Shown here piece by piece: positions 13,301-22,830 of a stretch of 64,000 nucleotides of DNA (position 1 is its first letter; each line of letters opens with the position of its first letter). This DNA comes from Unio delphinus (taxonomy: Eukaryota > Mollusca > Bivalvia > Unionida > Unionidae). The notes below the pieces were generated by a model that saw nothing but the letters and a program-made list of their open reading frames with translations, did no database searches and was not told where the DNA came from. Where the stretch lies: NCBI GenBank assembly GCA_029339505.1, contig JAQISU010000343.1, positions 62,001-126,000 of the forward strand. The letters run 5' to 3'. A program made the translations under genes and the position numbers.

Positions 13301-16300
13301 TTGCGTGGGTTCGAGTTTCGGGCTCAGCCAATGTGGGTATGTGAGAAAGCTTGTTGGTTAGCTTCTTGTAGGTCAGTGGTTATTTCCAGAGTTTTCCTGG
13401 GTTCTTCCTGCACCATTAATACACGCCACCATGTAAAGCCTATCTTTTGCTGAAAAATGGCGTTAAACCCTACAACAACACAAAAGTCCATTCAAACTAA
13501 TATTTATTCATAAACAGGTATCCATTATTTTTAAATTTGATGGATATTTTGTGAAATTTATAAATTTCTCTGACTTGTTCATTTCAGAATGCATTTTTAT
13601 TGCATGTTGATTATGAAACCTTCTCAAACAGTTTTTAGTTTACACACTCTGTAATGGGATATATATTGATTTATCAACATGCTGATGTTAATTTATCTAT
13701 CATTTATATTATTTTATCATTTCTAAAACTTCCATTGAGGTAAATGCACAAAATACAAAGTCTGCCATTTGGCAAAAACCTGCAAAAGGCATAAAGAAGA
13801 GGGGAAAGCACATAAGAGCAGTATACAGAATCAGTTGTGATCCTTGTTTGGGATGCTTCTGGGGCTCACTTCCACTACCGTAACAAAAAGATTTGGGGAA
13901 GACGAAGCAGAGATGTTGCACTTGGATATGCCAGCCTTCTCAGCAACATATGAAGCAACACAGTTTCTGACTTGAGACCAAGTTTTTCCATGTATCGCTC
14001 CTGCAGATAATTGTATACTGGGTTTATTCCCTCATTTCTAGGCAGTCCAGTGGGCATACAACCCCCCCCTCCACCCACCAGGTCTGAGGTTGGCTTTCGG
14101 GGTATTGTTCAAGTCCAATGGATCCTTTATGTAGTCCTGTCTCACTGTCCGAAGCCATTCTTAACGTCCGGTCTGGCAACCATCCCAACCCAGATTCGGT
14201 TACATGGATCTTAGATCCAGCTATTGAGCCAGACAAAATCAGTTATGTATGTTTCCCTCATGTCTGTGTCCTGGACCATCCATTTCCAACTCATTTGTAG
14301 ATCTGTTCTGGCTGGACCACCTTTACATGCACTCATTACAAACGACTTGATGACTCAGTGGCATCCCTTTTCCAGTCCACTTGACCAGAAGGTAAATATC
14401 ATAAATCATTCATGTGTCAGTGATATAAGGAAAACTGGTCTGGATTGACAGGAATTCCTCTGCAGAAACTGCAACCAGACATGACAATATGGACAGGCAC
14501 CAGTATATCTGGTTGGGGAATGCACATACTTCCAGGCTTTGATGTGGTCAGCATCAAATAGGAACCAGGAGAACACCTCTTCATATCAACCTTATAAAAA
14601 TGACAGCTATCATAAATTCTTTTCAGCTCTGGAAGGTCAAAATCAGCAGGAGGTCAGTCCTGATCAATGTTAGGCAACTCTATTGTTGTGACTTACCTTC
14701 CGATAATGGGGGCACCAAGTCGACTGACCAGTGCATGCTGGTATGTTTGTTTGTTGATGTTACCAAATTCTGAATCACATTCAGGCAAATTCAGTGTTCT
14801 GGCCAGGTTATTCATATAGAATGGTCCCTCTGTCAGTTTTTCATTGGATTTGTTGACCTTTTTGTGACAAGCTGCTCATTTTTATCTCATTGTTCCTGGA
14901 CCTGGAAGGTTAGGCTATGGATGATGTCAGTCAGTTGGAGAAGTTTGGGGCCTTTGCTTATTTCTCTCCCCCCCCCCCTAACACTAAAAGGTCATTTGTG
15001 AGGGTTTATGAGTCTTTGCTTACCTTCTACTCCCACCCCATGGTTTTAGTACCATAATTAGTGCAGAAAATACAGAATTGCAAGATAATTATGATAGCTA
15101 ATCTCAGATGGACAAGTACTGGGTCAATAATCTAATCAGGACATACCTATGAAGATTATGGCCAAACCAAAACTTCTCAAACAACGTCATGTGTTCCACA
15201 CCACTTCCCTGGATAATCTCCTTCTAGATCTTCTCCACTCTTTAGCTTATGTCAGGAATTCAGACCTTCAGTTATGGAGAATCTATAGAGTGCAAGAAGA
15301 ACCTCTACTCTGAAGGCATATTCAGCAAATGGTATATTTTCAGGGAGTCTGTACCATGGTCCCTGTGCCTTGACCCCCCTCCACCCCCAAAAAACTGAGC
15401 TGATATTTTTCATTTGGCTTTATGAGTTGAAGTTGGCACCAAACACAATCAAAGACTACTTCTCCATGATACTTAACACATTCATGGCAGAAGTAATATC
15501 AGTCATAGTAAAGATCATTTTGATTTGAATAGTCTAAATCTCTCAACGATTTTGAAATTGAACTAATAGTCTAAATCTCTTTTTGAAATTGAACCTGATC
15601 TGGATCTAAACTTTTTATCCATTAGCCAGGACCTTGCTGAAGCTGTTTTACTAAACCTATTGTCGCATAGCTTTAGCTTTGACTTATTGAGTGAGTGAGT
15701 TACATGCCACATCAGGCGACCTGAACAGATTGGATGGTTCATTGATCCTCATGACACAGTTAGGTTTCATTGCCAAGAACCAGTTACCAGCAACAGGCAA
15801 TCCGAGATTCATCATACACTCCTTGTCCCATCAGTGACACAGCTAGGCTTCATTTTTACCAGCAGTGGGCAATCCAAGATTCATTATACTCTCTTTGTCC
15901 CATCAGTGACACAGCTAGGCTTCATTGCCAAGAACCCAGTTACCACCAGCAGGCAATACAAGATACATCGTACACTCCTTGTCCCATCAGTGACCATGCA
16001 AGATCTGGTCCAGGCCCTTAATCATGCAGAGATGATTTATAGCTACTGCAAAAAACATTTTACTCATACCTGCTCAGCATATTAGTATTTCATCTCGTGA
16101 AATTAGAGTTGCCTTTTGAACAGATTTTGATCCGAGACATCATATAAGCTGTTGGGTGGCATACATAGTTAACCTTCTAGAGTTTTTAATATCTGTGATT
16201 TAGCTTCACTGGGACAAGATCTGAATCTGGCAAATCCCATATTGACCAGCAAATCTGGCATATCCCATTGTGTCCAGCAATTCTGGCATATCCAATTTTT

Positions 16301-18828
16301 TGGGTAAAACATGCATATAAATATCCATACAGGTTTTAATAAGTATGTGCCCATCTTTTGGGTAAATATTGCATATAAATATCAATACAGGCCTTTATAA
16401 GCATGTGCCCATCTTTTGGGTAAAAATTGCACATAAATATCCATACAGGCCTTAATAAGTATGTGCCCATCTTTTGGGTAAAACTTGCATGTAAATATCC
16501 ATACATGGTTTGGGTGGTGTACAGTGCTATAAACCTGGATTTGTGGAGTGTTCCCCGAGTCAACTTTTTCTTTTAGCATCATCGGGATGATACAGTGTGT
16601 TATATATGATACAGTATTACATATAATGATACAGTCTTACATATGATGATACAGTCTTACATAGTATGATACAGTGTGTTACATATGATGATAGTGTTAC
16701 ATAGGATGATAGTCTTATATAGTATGATACAGTGTGTTACAAATGATGATAGTGTTACAAATGATACAGTGTGTTGCATATTTTGATACAGTGTGTTACA
16801 TATGATGACAGTGTGTTACATATGATGTGGCCGAGTGTTTTAATGCGCTTATCATTATGAATTACTGCCATCTCACCTCTGTCTGTGTGGGCTCGAGTAT
16901 AAGATTCGGCTAATGTAGTTATGTGTGAAGGATGCCTGTAGCTTCTCGTGGGTCGGTGGTTCTTTCTGGGGGATTTCCCAGATTCCTCCTCCACCAATAA
17001 TACTGGCTGCCATGTATAGCCAATCGTGTGCTGAAAAATGGCGTTAAACCCTAATACAGCAACAACATATGATAGTGTGTTACAAATGATAGTGTATTAC
17101 ATATGATGATACGGTGTTACATATGAAACTGCTACATAGGATGATACAGTGTGTTACATGATGATTATAGTGTTACATGATAGTGTTACATGATGATGAT
17201 ACAGTATGTTACATAGAGAACCTTATACATAATTGTTGTATATTTATTATGATGAGCTGACCCAGATAATAATTAAGTATATTATTTAAGTATATTATTT
17301 ATGTTACATTGAATATGGTACTTGTCATTTTTTTATGGTGTCTTCCATTCAAATATGCAATTAATCAAATACTGAAAATAGTTTTTTAATTGTCTAATTA
17401 AATTTTCACAAATGCTGATAGCTTGTTAAATCTGTAAAAGATATATAATATGCCAAACATTTTCCTGTTTGTAAAGAATATGTTATTATGTTTTGGCAAA
17501 TAGCTTGAAAAATCAATGAGCTCTAAATTTTTAATTTACAGTAAATTTCCTATAAAATTTTTGCAATATATTTTAATATCACTAATTAAAGGAATTAAAG
17601 ATGAATGTATAAAATATATATTTACAGTAATTGATTAATTGATTAAATGTATTAAATATATATTTACAGTAATTGATTAATTGATTAAATGATCAGTTAA
17701 TTTTCTTTTTCTTCAGGTGATTTACTTATACAGTTCTTTGAATTTTATTCCAAGTTTGACTTTCAAAACAATTCCATATCTGTGATCAGTGGGAAATCCT
17801 GCCCTAAAGTCGAGCTGGATGAATTCTCTCCAATGCTGATAGAAAATCCATTTGAGTCGGATCACAATGTTAGCAAAAATGTGGATCCTTTACGCCTAAA
17901 AAAATTACAGCAGGCATTTATAGACGCTCTGGAGAAGTTACATAGTTCGGCAGATAAAACTGACGGCCTTTGGGGTATTCTTAGTATTTGTAACAAGTCA
18001 TGTACACCAGATACAATTTTAGACCAGTCCACTGTCAAACTGGGTGATCTTCAGTCAATGGAGAGCAAAAAGGATGCCATCAGTGAAGAATCAAACAAGT
18101 TGATAAGTGAAGTTGTTTCAGAGGTTAACATTGAAAGCAAAACAGGGGAGCAGTTTAATATAAGTACACCAGGTCTTCAAGATGAGGTGGAAAAAACTGG
18201 TTTATCTCTGAATGTGCATCAGCTTTTTGAAGAGAAGGATGAAATATTTTTTGGTACAAATGTCAAGCAGAGGATTAACAGGCAGAATGAAAAACAAAAT
18301 CTTGTTACTGAAGAAAAGAACAACAGGTATTCTAAAGTCCTAGAACAAGTAGAGAAAACAACAGAAGGTAATGATCCGACAAGTAAATCTTTTCCAAATA
18401 GTATAGAATATGAAGATGAGGTATGGAGAAATGAAAACAGTAAAAAATCAGTTGATCACAAAATGGATGACCCATCTGTCAAGTCAAGTTTAGCTGAAAA
18501 AAAATTAATTGTTGTAAGTGACTTTTTGACAGCTGATCATGCTCCCAAGAAAACAGCCATATCTTTGATTCCAGCAGATGCTATCAAATCCCCAGAAAGA
18601 GTACTAATCAAAGAAAAGGAAATTGACTTGAGTCATGAAAAACCAGAAATTGCTTCTGATAAAAAATCTGTAAGAATAGAAAAAGCACAAAAGAAAGAAG
18701 ACATATTTCATGCGAGTGATGAAAAGCTTAGAACAAAAAGTGCTTCAGACATGAAAAGAAAATCCAAGAAAGTAGACAAGTCTGTGGATGTTAGTAATTT
18801 CTATTCTAAGAAAGAAGATTCAATGTAA
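4138..18828 (+). CDS. MTPAP: Mitochondrial poly(A) RNA polymerase, exons 2-to-end region (5' part not found)
   Basis: Spliced gene with exons 4138-~4362, 8414-8631, 10543-10772, 12470-12562 and 17717-18828. The joins at the last three introns keep phase exactly (2, 1, 1); the first join is phase 0 if the donor is at 4362. Family knowledge: MTPAP adds poly(A) tails to mitochondrial mRNAs in the matrix. Seen: the nucleotidyltransferase motif PFGSGVNGLGLPGCDIDM with the Asp-x-Asp metal pair, the third acidic position in KECDMSILN, the helical segment YGELDARFRPLIYAVKLW, and the family-typical IENPFESDHNVSKNV near the core end. The mitochondrial targeting peptide and RNA-binding-like N-terminal domain are not visible upstream, so 4138 is an internal exon and its ATG is not the start. 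Odd features: a very long charged C-terminal tail, and exon 2 embedded in arrays that copy its own splice sites. Family call is firm; completeness is not. Confidence 0.9.
4401..6165. repeat. 49-bp minisatellite in MTPAP intron 1
   Basis: About 36 copies of a 49-bp unit containing gaatttcaaagtaatttgtg and tttacttcgactc. A recurrent 3-bp deletion variant (agacgaag for agacttgaag) and a tttaattagactcg variant recur at regular spacing near 5170 and 5570, pointing to duplication of multi-unit blocks. Confidence 0.97.
6166..7938. other. MTPAP intron 1, mostly unique sequence
   Basis: AT-rich intron with no recognised exon. A short open frame at 7387-7543 (PEKSLPSILFKQPWMP within it) follows an acceptor-like ccag but lacks a donor and a family match, so it is not called as a gene. 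Confidence 0.5.
7939..8150. repeat. 30-bp minisatellite
   Basis: Seven copies of a unit containing tcaaagagttttcacatct, ending about 100 bp before the acceptor-bearing 33-bp array. The period is a multiple of three, creating an artefactual open frame. Confidence 0.93.
8252..8418 (+). repeat. 33-bp array containing the MTPAP exon-2 acceptor
   Basis: Five near-identical copies of a unit holding gtggtatctattttcag and actggc. Each copy carries a full polypyrimidine-AG acceptor. The frame stays open through every copy (LTASGIYFQTG per unit) and runs into the exon, so an upstream acceptor would lengthen the protein by 11 residues per unit. Confidence 0.95.
8414..8631 (+). CDS. MTPAP: MTPAP exon with third catalytic aspartate
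   Basis: Translates from TGRNGKPKLKYMSK to CDMSILN. The region around FHHGSLDKECDMSI carries the third catalytic acidic residue of the family. The acceptor tctattttcag is the last of five tandem copies (33-bp unit), and the donor at 8632 (gtaagtct) is the first of about eight copies of a 50-bp unit. It ends in phase 2 and joins 10543 to read ILNISGLK. Upstream acceptor copies stay in frame, so the true 5' edge could vary by multiples of 11 residues. Confidence 0.88.
8616..9030 (+). repeat. 50-bp array containing the MTPAP exon-2 donor
   Basis: Eight units of 50 bp. Each holds a copy of the exon's last ~16 nt followed by the donor (ttaacatgtaagtct). The true site is the first, diverged copy (ctgaacatgtaagtct). 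Any downstream donor would add a TAA right after the exon. Confidence 0.95.
9100..9770. repeat. ~60-bp degenerate minisatellite in MTPAP intron
   Basis: About 11 diverged copies of a unit with gaactgtgcccagactggc and gattgccactatcttagc. Unit lengths vary between about 50 and 70 bp. Confidence 0.9.
9771..10542. other. MTPAP intron, nothing recognised
   Basis: AT-rich sequence ending in the tttccag acceptor at 10542. No repeat or RNA gene seen. Confidence 0.5.
10543..10772 (+). CDS. MTPAP: MTPAP exon, central helical domain
   Basis: Acceptor tttccag before 10543 and donor gtatga after 10772. It encodes SGLKMTELLCTYGELDARF, then WAHECGV and NFTLIMLVIFFLQTRQNPILP, which follow the order of vertebrate MTPAP (the YGALD-like block, the WARA-like block, then the hydrophobic FFLQ block). 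It starts by completing one codon with 1 nt and ends with 1 nt, compatible with both neighbours. Confidence 0.9.
11045..11220. repeat. ~33-bp GC-richer minisatellite
   Basis: About five diverged copies of a unit with agcctgcatgcctgggctgg. Its base composition is clearly richer in GC than the surroundings. Confidence 0.8.
11221..12469. other. MTPAP intron, nothing recognised
   Basis: Contains short AT-rich ATATAT runs near 11262-11340 and a 101-codon open frame at 11857-12162 with no family features, no splice context and ordinary intronic composition. Confidence 0.5.
12470..12562 (+). CDS. MTPAP: MTPAP short exon
   Basis: Acceptor ttatctgcag and donor gtaatt. It encodes about 30 residues (KEDYLVIIQDGKRI then KMKKNNQDL) matching the linker that follows the FFLQ block in MTPAP. 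Phase is 1 in and 1 out, consistent with the exons on either side. Degenerate repeats with several acceptor-like tttcttccag strings follow in the intron. Confidence 0.85.
12597..13018 (+). repeat. Degenerate repeats then 36-bp array, acceptor-rich
   Basis: Diverged units around acatgtacataacttgct-gtgtatttcttccag (12597-12850) pass into four copies of a 36-bp unit with taggataatcctgtctcac (12865-13010). Several units carry a T/C tract ending in ccag or ctag on the sense strand, i.e. decoy acceptors downstream of exon 4. Confidence 0.8.
13245..13488 (+). mobile_element. SINE family B, near full length
   Basis: Head gtggtctaaagcattcacc (A-box-like), tgcgtgggttcgagtttcgg (B-box-like), and the family 3' end gctgaaaaatggcgttaaac then cctacaacaaca. 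Inserted in the sense orientation in the MTPAP intron. Confidence 0.85.
13735..15660 (+). pseudogene. Degraded DIRS-like YR retrotransposon (RNase H to recombinase)
   Basis: GC-richer block with ordered but broken plus-strand similarities: MTIWTGTSISGWGMHI near 14480 (RNase H TDASxxGWG-like), a NSIVVTYL-like block near 14670, CALTPLHPQ near 15370, then YELKLAPNTIKDYFSM near 15424-15470, like the N-terminal SAM-like part of DIRS/Ngaro tyrosine recombinases. Many stops and frameshifts. No terminal repeats identified. Family-level call only. Confidence 0.5.
15750..15997. repeat. ~75-85-bp array, three copies
   Basis: Three copies of a unit containing cccatcagtgacacagctag and aagattcatcatacactcc. 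Confidence 0.82.
16275..16510. repeat. ~57-bp array, four copies
   Basis: Units contain tgcccatcttttgggtaaa and ataaatatccatacaggcc. An upstream diverged copy sits at 16200-16275. Confidence 0.9.
16583..17215. repeat. ~20-23-bp minisatellite split by a SINE
   Basis: Short units such as gatgatacagtgtgttacat run from 16583 to 16825 and resume from about 17068 to 17215, with a family-B SINE between them. Confidence 0.88.
16826..17072 (+). mobile_element. SINE family B, near full length, inside array
   Basis: Starts tggccgagtgttttaatgcg, has the B-box-like gtgggctcgagtataagatt, and ends gctgaaaaatggcgttaaac then cctaatacagcaaca. Array units continue directly on both sides. Confidence 0.88.
17216..17716. 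other. MTPAP last intron 3' part
   Basis: Very AT-rich. A ~50-bp segment with tatatttacagtaattgatt is duplicated near 17617-17690. Ends in the T-rich acceptor before 17717. Confidence 0.6.
17717..18828 (+). CDS. MTPAP: MTPAP terminal exon with long charged C-terminal tail
   Basis: Acceptor ttttcttcag ends at 17716; the frame opens GDLLIQFFEFYSKFDF and stops at TAA 18826-18828, giving 370 codons. The first ~90 residues align with the MTPAP C-terminal core (IENPFESDHNVSKNV, then GLWGILSI). The following ~280 residues are rich in Lys, Glu, Ser and Asp with no motif I recognise, and look disordered. Vertebrate MTPAP has only a few tens of residues there. Codon use and an uninterrupted frame over 1.1 kb argue that the tail is real coding sequence. 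Confidence 0.9.
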
Positions 18829-19121
18829 CAAGTTGAGCAGCTGGTTATTACTACGCCATTTTGTGAAAAACAGGAGACATAGTTTTCCTGTTTCTGTTCA
18901 TCAATTTTTTTTTCTTCAGTCCATTTACCTGTCATGCTTAATGTTTAACTCTGTAACTATTTTTGCCATGAGATAAATGGATAGCACTTGTTATGTGTAT
19001 CATTACAAGAGGGTGTATTGTTTTTTCGGCATTTTAAGATTAAGGTCAGAGCTTAGCGATTTCAATATGTCATTACTTCTTTTAACTCTACAGTTGTAGG
19101 GGATAGAGGCTTATATATCTA
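18829..19121 (+). other. Likely MTPAP 3' UTR
   Basis: Directly follows the stop. It holds T-rich stretches and gagataaatgg near 18970, but no perfect AATAAA signal is seen before the Tigger-like element at 19124. Confidence 0.5.
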
Positions 19122-19123
19122 TA

Positions 19124-19912
19124 CAGTCAACTCCACTTAACTGCACATCGGTTAACTGCACATGCAGGATAACTGCACATAGTCACGCCGGTCCCGTTTT
19201 TTTTTCCCAATGCTTTTCAATGGGAACAAACTTCGGATAACTGCACTTCGCTTAAGTGCACACTCCGGATAATAGCACGATAAATTTCTGCCTGTGGCAC
19301 ATTATTCAATACAATTTTACTCCAGTTAACTGCACAATGTATATTCATGATCAGTTATTGCCAGTCCACTGCTGTAGCGCTTCAAAAAAGCCGACAATTA
19401 AGCCGGTAAATGTGACTTTGAAAATATAAAGGATGCCTTAGGTGGTATATATATGTATATCCGTGCCCACTAGGGAGCAATAGCGTGGGAAAAATCATAG
19501 TACAGCATGGGAAACATTGCTCTAGACCTTTTGGGTTTAAATGTGCAACGGAATTCAATTTAAATGACAACACGGTGAGAAACGGGATGCAGATGACTTT
19601 GGAGCTGAAAGCATTTTCTGTGGGAGATGACCCATCAATGTCTGACAGCAGTTTTCGAATAACAAGCGATCTATAGAATTTCTTGAAATTCGCTATAATT
19701 CCTTGATCCATTGGTTGAAGGAAAACAAGCTTAACATTTAAGTAAAAGTTGAAAGAGTGGATTCTAATCATTGTTTAAATTTATTCTTCACATATATTCG
19801 TGCCGTGCTGATTTAAAGCTGTACTGTACCGTACTTCGGTTAACTGCACACTCTGGTTAACTGCAACATCTCATGACGGGCCCGAGGGTGTGCAGTTAAC
19901 CGGAGTCGAATG
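19124..19912 (-). mobile_element. Internally deleted Tigger/pogo-like DNA transposon
   Basis: Terminal inverted repeats CAGTCAACTCCACTTAACTG and, on the other strand, CATTCGACTCCGGTTAACTG; flanking TA at 19122-19123 and 19913-19914 fits the TA target preference of this superfamily. Inside, the minus strand keeps a transposase remnant, LVFLQPMDQGIIANFKKFYR then SLVIRKLLSDID, matching the conserved DDE-domain LQPMDQG block. At ~0.8 kb against more than 2 kb for autonomous copies, it is non-autonomous. It lies about 300 bp 3' of the MTPAP stop. Confidence 0.88.
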
Positions 19913-19914
19913 TA

Positions 19915-20261
19915 CCATAATATATCAGGAAAGGAAGTAACTCAGTTTGTAGGGCATTTTCTAAGGGTTGCTGATTGGATACCCTCACAGAGCAGCCTGG
20001 GGCCTCAATGTCTCTGGGAAATCCTCAGCTTAATATAGCTGCTAATGTGTTAAAAGTTAATACAAGGAAAGAAGAAAAAAATTGATCCATATTACAAAAT
20101 AAAATGTTTAAAAATATTATTTATTTGCAACTTAAGCCATTCTCTACGTATGATTTTGTGTGAACTGCTTATTTTCCTTTGAATTACTGTGATTTCATTA
20201 ATTTTGGGGCATCATTTTTATATTTTTAAGAAAAGGTACATTCAAAACTGGAACATTTTGT
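19915..20261. other. Intergenic, nothing recognised
   Basis: AT-rich intergenic sequence between the Tigger-like copy and a reverse SINE. Confidence 0.5.
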
Positions 20262-20500
20262 TGTTGTTGTTGTTGTAGGGTTTAATGCCATTTTTCAGCA
20301 CACTATAGGCTATGCATGGTGGCCAGTTTAATATCCAGGGAAAGTCCCCAGAAAGAATCACCAACCCACAAGAAGCTACTGGCAAGCTTTCTCACATAAC
20401 CCACATTGGCCGAATTCGAGACTTAAACCCACGCAAACAGAGGTGAGATGGCAGTGATCTGTAACAAAGCACTTTTACACCACACGGCACTTCAAAGGTA
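20262..20500 (-). mobile_element. SINE family B, reverse orientation
   Basis: Reads in reverse: (ttg)n tail, tagggtttaatgccattttt, ccacattggccgaattcgag and acccacgcaaacagaggtg. B-box complement present, near full length. Confidence 0.88.
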
Positions 20501-20524
20501 GCTTTTTAATAACTTTGTATGCAG

Positions 20525-21885
20525 CTTGACTGATACAAAACTAGCACCTGTATACAAAACTAGCACCTGTGAAATGGCTGATACAAAACTAGCACCTGTG
20601 AAATGACTAATACAAAACTAGCACCTGTAATATGGCTGATACAAAACTAGGACCTGTGATATAGCTGATACAAAACTAGCACCTGTGATATGGCTGATAA
20701 AAACACTAGCACCTGTGAAATGGCTGATACAAAACTAGCACCTGTGAAATGGCTGATACAAAACTAGCACCTGTGATATGGCTGATACAAAACTAGCACC
20801 TGTGAAATGACTATTACAAAACTAGCACCTGTGATATGGCTGATACAAAACTAGCACCTGTGATATGGCTGATACAAAACTAGCACCTGTGAAATGGCTG
20901 ATACAAAACTAGCACCTGTGAAATGACTATTACAAAACTAGCACCTGTGATATGGCTGATACAAAACTAGCACCTGTGATATGGCTGATACAAAACTAGC
21001 ACCTGTGATATGGCTGATAAAAACACTAGCACCTGTGAAATGGCTTACACAAAACTAGTACCTGTGAAATGACTATTACAAAACTAGCACCTGTGATATG
21101 GCTGATACAAAACTAGTACCTGTGATATTGGCTGATACAAAACTAGCACCGGTGATATTGGCTGATACAAAACTAGCACCTGTGATATTGGCTGATACAA
21201 AACTAGCACCTGTGAAATGACTATTACAAAACTAGCACCTGTGAAATGGCTTATACAAAACTAGCACCAGTGATATTGGCTGATACAAAACTAGCACCTG
21301 TGATATTGGCTGATACAAAACTAGCACCTGTGAAATGGCTGATAAAAACACTAGCACCTGTGATATGGCTTATACAAAACTAGCACCTGTGGCTGATACA
21401 AAACTAGCACCGGTGATATTGGCTGATACAAAACTAGCACCTGTGAAATGACTATTACAAAACTAGCACCTGTGAAATGGCTTATACAAAACTAGCACCT
21501 GTGAAATGGCTGATACAAAACTAGCACCTGTGAAATGGCTAATACAAAACTAGCACCTGTGAAATGGCTGATAAAAACACTAGCACCTGTGAAATGGCTG
21601 ATAAAAGCACTAGCACCGGTGATATTGGCTGATACAAAACTAGCACCTGTGAAATGGCTAATACAAAACTAGCACCTGTGAAATGGCTGATAAAAACACT
21701 AGCACCTGTGATATGGCTGATACAAAACTAGCACCAGTGAAATGGCTTATACAAAACTAGCACCTGTGATATGGCTTATACAAAACTAGCAACTCTGATA
21801 TTGGCTGATATAAAACTAGCACCTGTGATATGGCTGATACAAAACTAGTAACCCTGATATTGGCTGATGCAAAACTAGCCACTCT
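20525..21885. repeat. 29/30-bp minisatellite
   Basis: About 46 copies of gctgatacaaaactagcacc plus tgtgaaatg or tgtgatattg. 29-, 30- and 31-bp variants are interspersed in recurring order, indicating higher-order duplication. Confidence 0.96.
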
Positions 21886-22199
21886 GATACTGACACTTTT
21901 GCCATTCACATGCTACTTTTCCTTCTCTCTTCAGTCTTTGGTGCAGACAAGTGAAGGCATATTTTCTGTGGGCCAAACAGTTATAACACAAAAGTGGCCC
22001 AATACTCTGCCAACTTACAGTATTGGATACTCCTATCATAAGGGCAAGTATATGAATTTCTATACCTTTTGTTATATACCTACAAACTGGCAAATCAAGG
22101 AAGGCAAGTGATAGATATTGTGTTATGGCAATTAAAATGTAGTTGGCAGGGGAGGGGGTTGAGATTAGGGGGTATTAATAATTTCTATCACTTTTGTGA

Positions 22200-22490
22200 G
22201 ATTCCCTCATCCCATAATAACTTAATGATGTCCCATAATAATATAATGATGTCCCATAATAATACAATGATGTCCAATAATGTCCCATAATAGTATAATG
22301 ATGTCCCATAATAATATAATATAATGATGTTCCATAATAATATAATGATGTCCCATAATATGTCCCATAATAATATAATATCCCATAATAATATAATGAT
22401 GTCCCACAATGTCCCATAATAATATAATGATATCCCATAATAATATATAATAATATTATGATGTCCCATAATAATATAATGTCCCACAAG
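22200..22490. repeat. ~21-bp AT-rich minisatellite
   Basis: Repeats of tcccataataatataatgatg with length variants. Gives spurious Tyr/Ile-rich frames on the minus strand. Confidence 0.93.
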
Positions 22491-22499
22491 TAGCTGGGG

Positions 22500-22830
22500 T
22501 CCAAGAAAAAAAAGGATGGCTATGTGCCAGGGTCCAGGAAAAAAAGATGGCTACGTGCCAAGGTCCAAGAAAAAAAGGAGGGCTGTGTGCTGAGGTCCAA
22601 TAAAAAAAAAAAAGGATGGCTATGTGCCAAAGTCCAAGAAGAAAAAAAAGGATGGCTATGTGCTGAGGTCTCAGAAATAAAAGGATGGCTATGTGCTGAG
22701 GTCTCAGAAATAAAAGGATGGCTACGTGCCAGGGGCCCCAAGATAAAACAAGGATGGCTGTGTGCTGAGGTGCAAAAAAAAAAAAGGATGGCTATGTGCT
22801 GAGGTGCAAGATAAAACCGGGATAGCTATG
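22500..22830. repeat. ~32-bp purine-rich minisatellite
   Basis: About ten copies of a unit with aggatggctatgtgctgagg followed by an A-run of variable length. The plus strand is strongly purine-biased. Confidence 0.92.

Noticed and set aside
14011..14448. Overlapping short frames on both strands read as genes
   Set aside because: They fall in a GC-richer decayed retroelement block with broken similarity; none has a complete domain.
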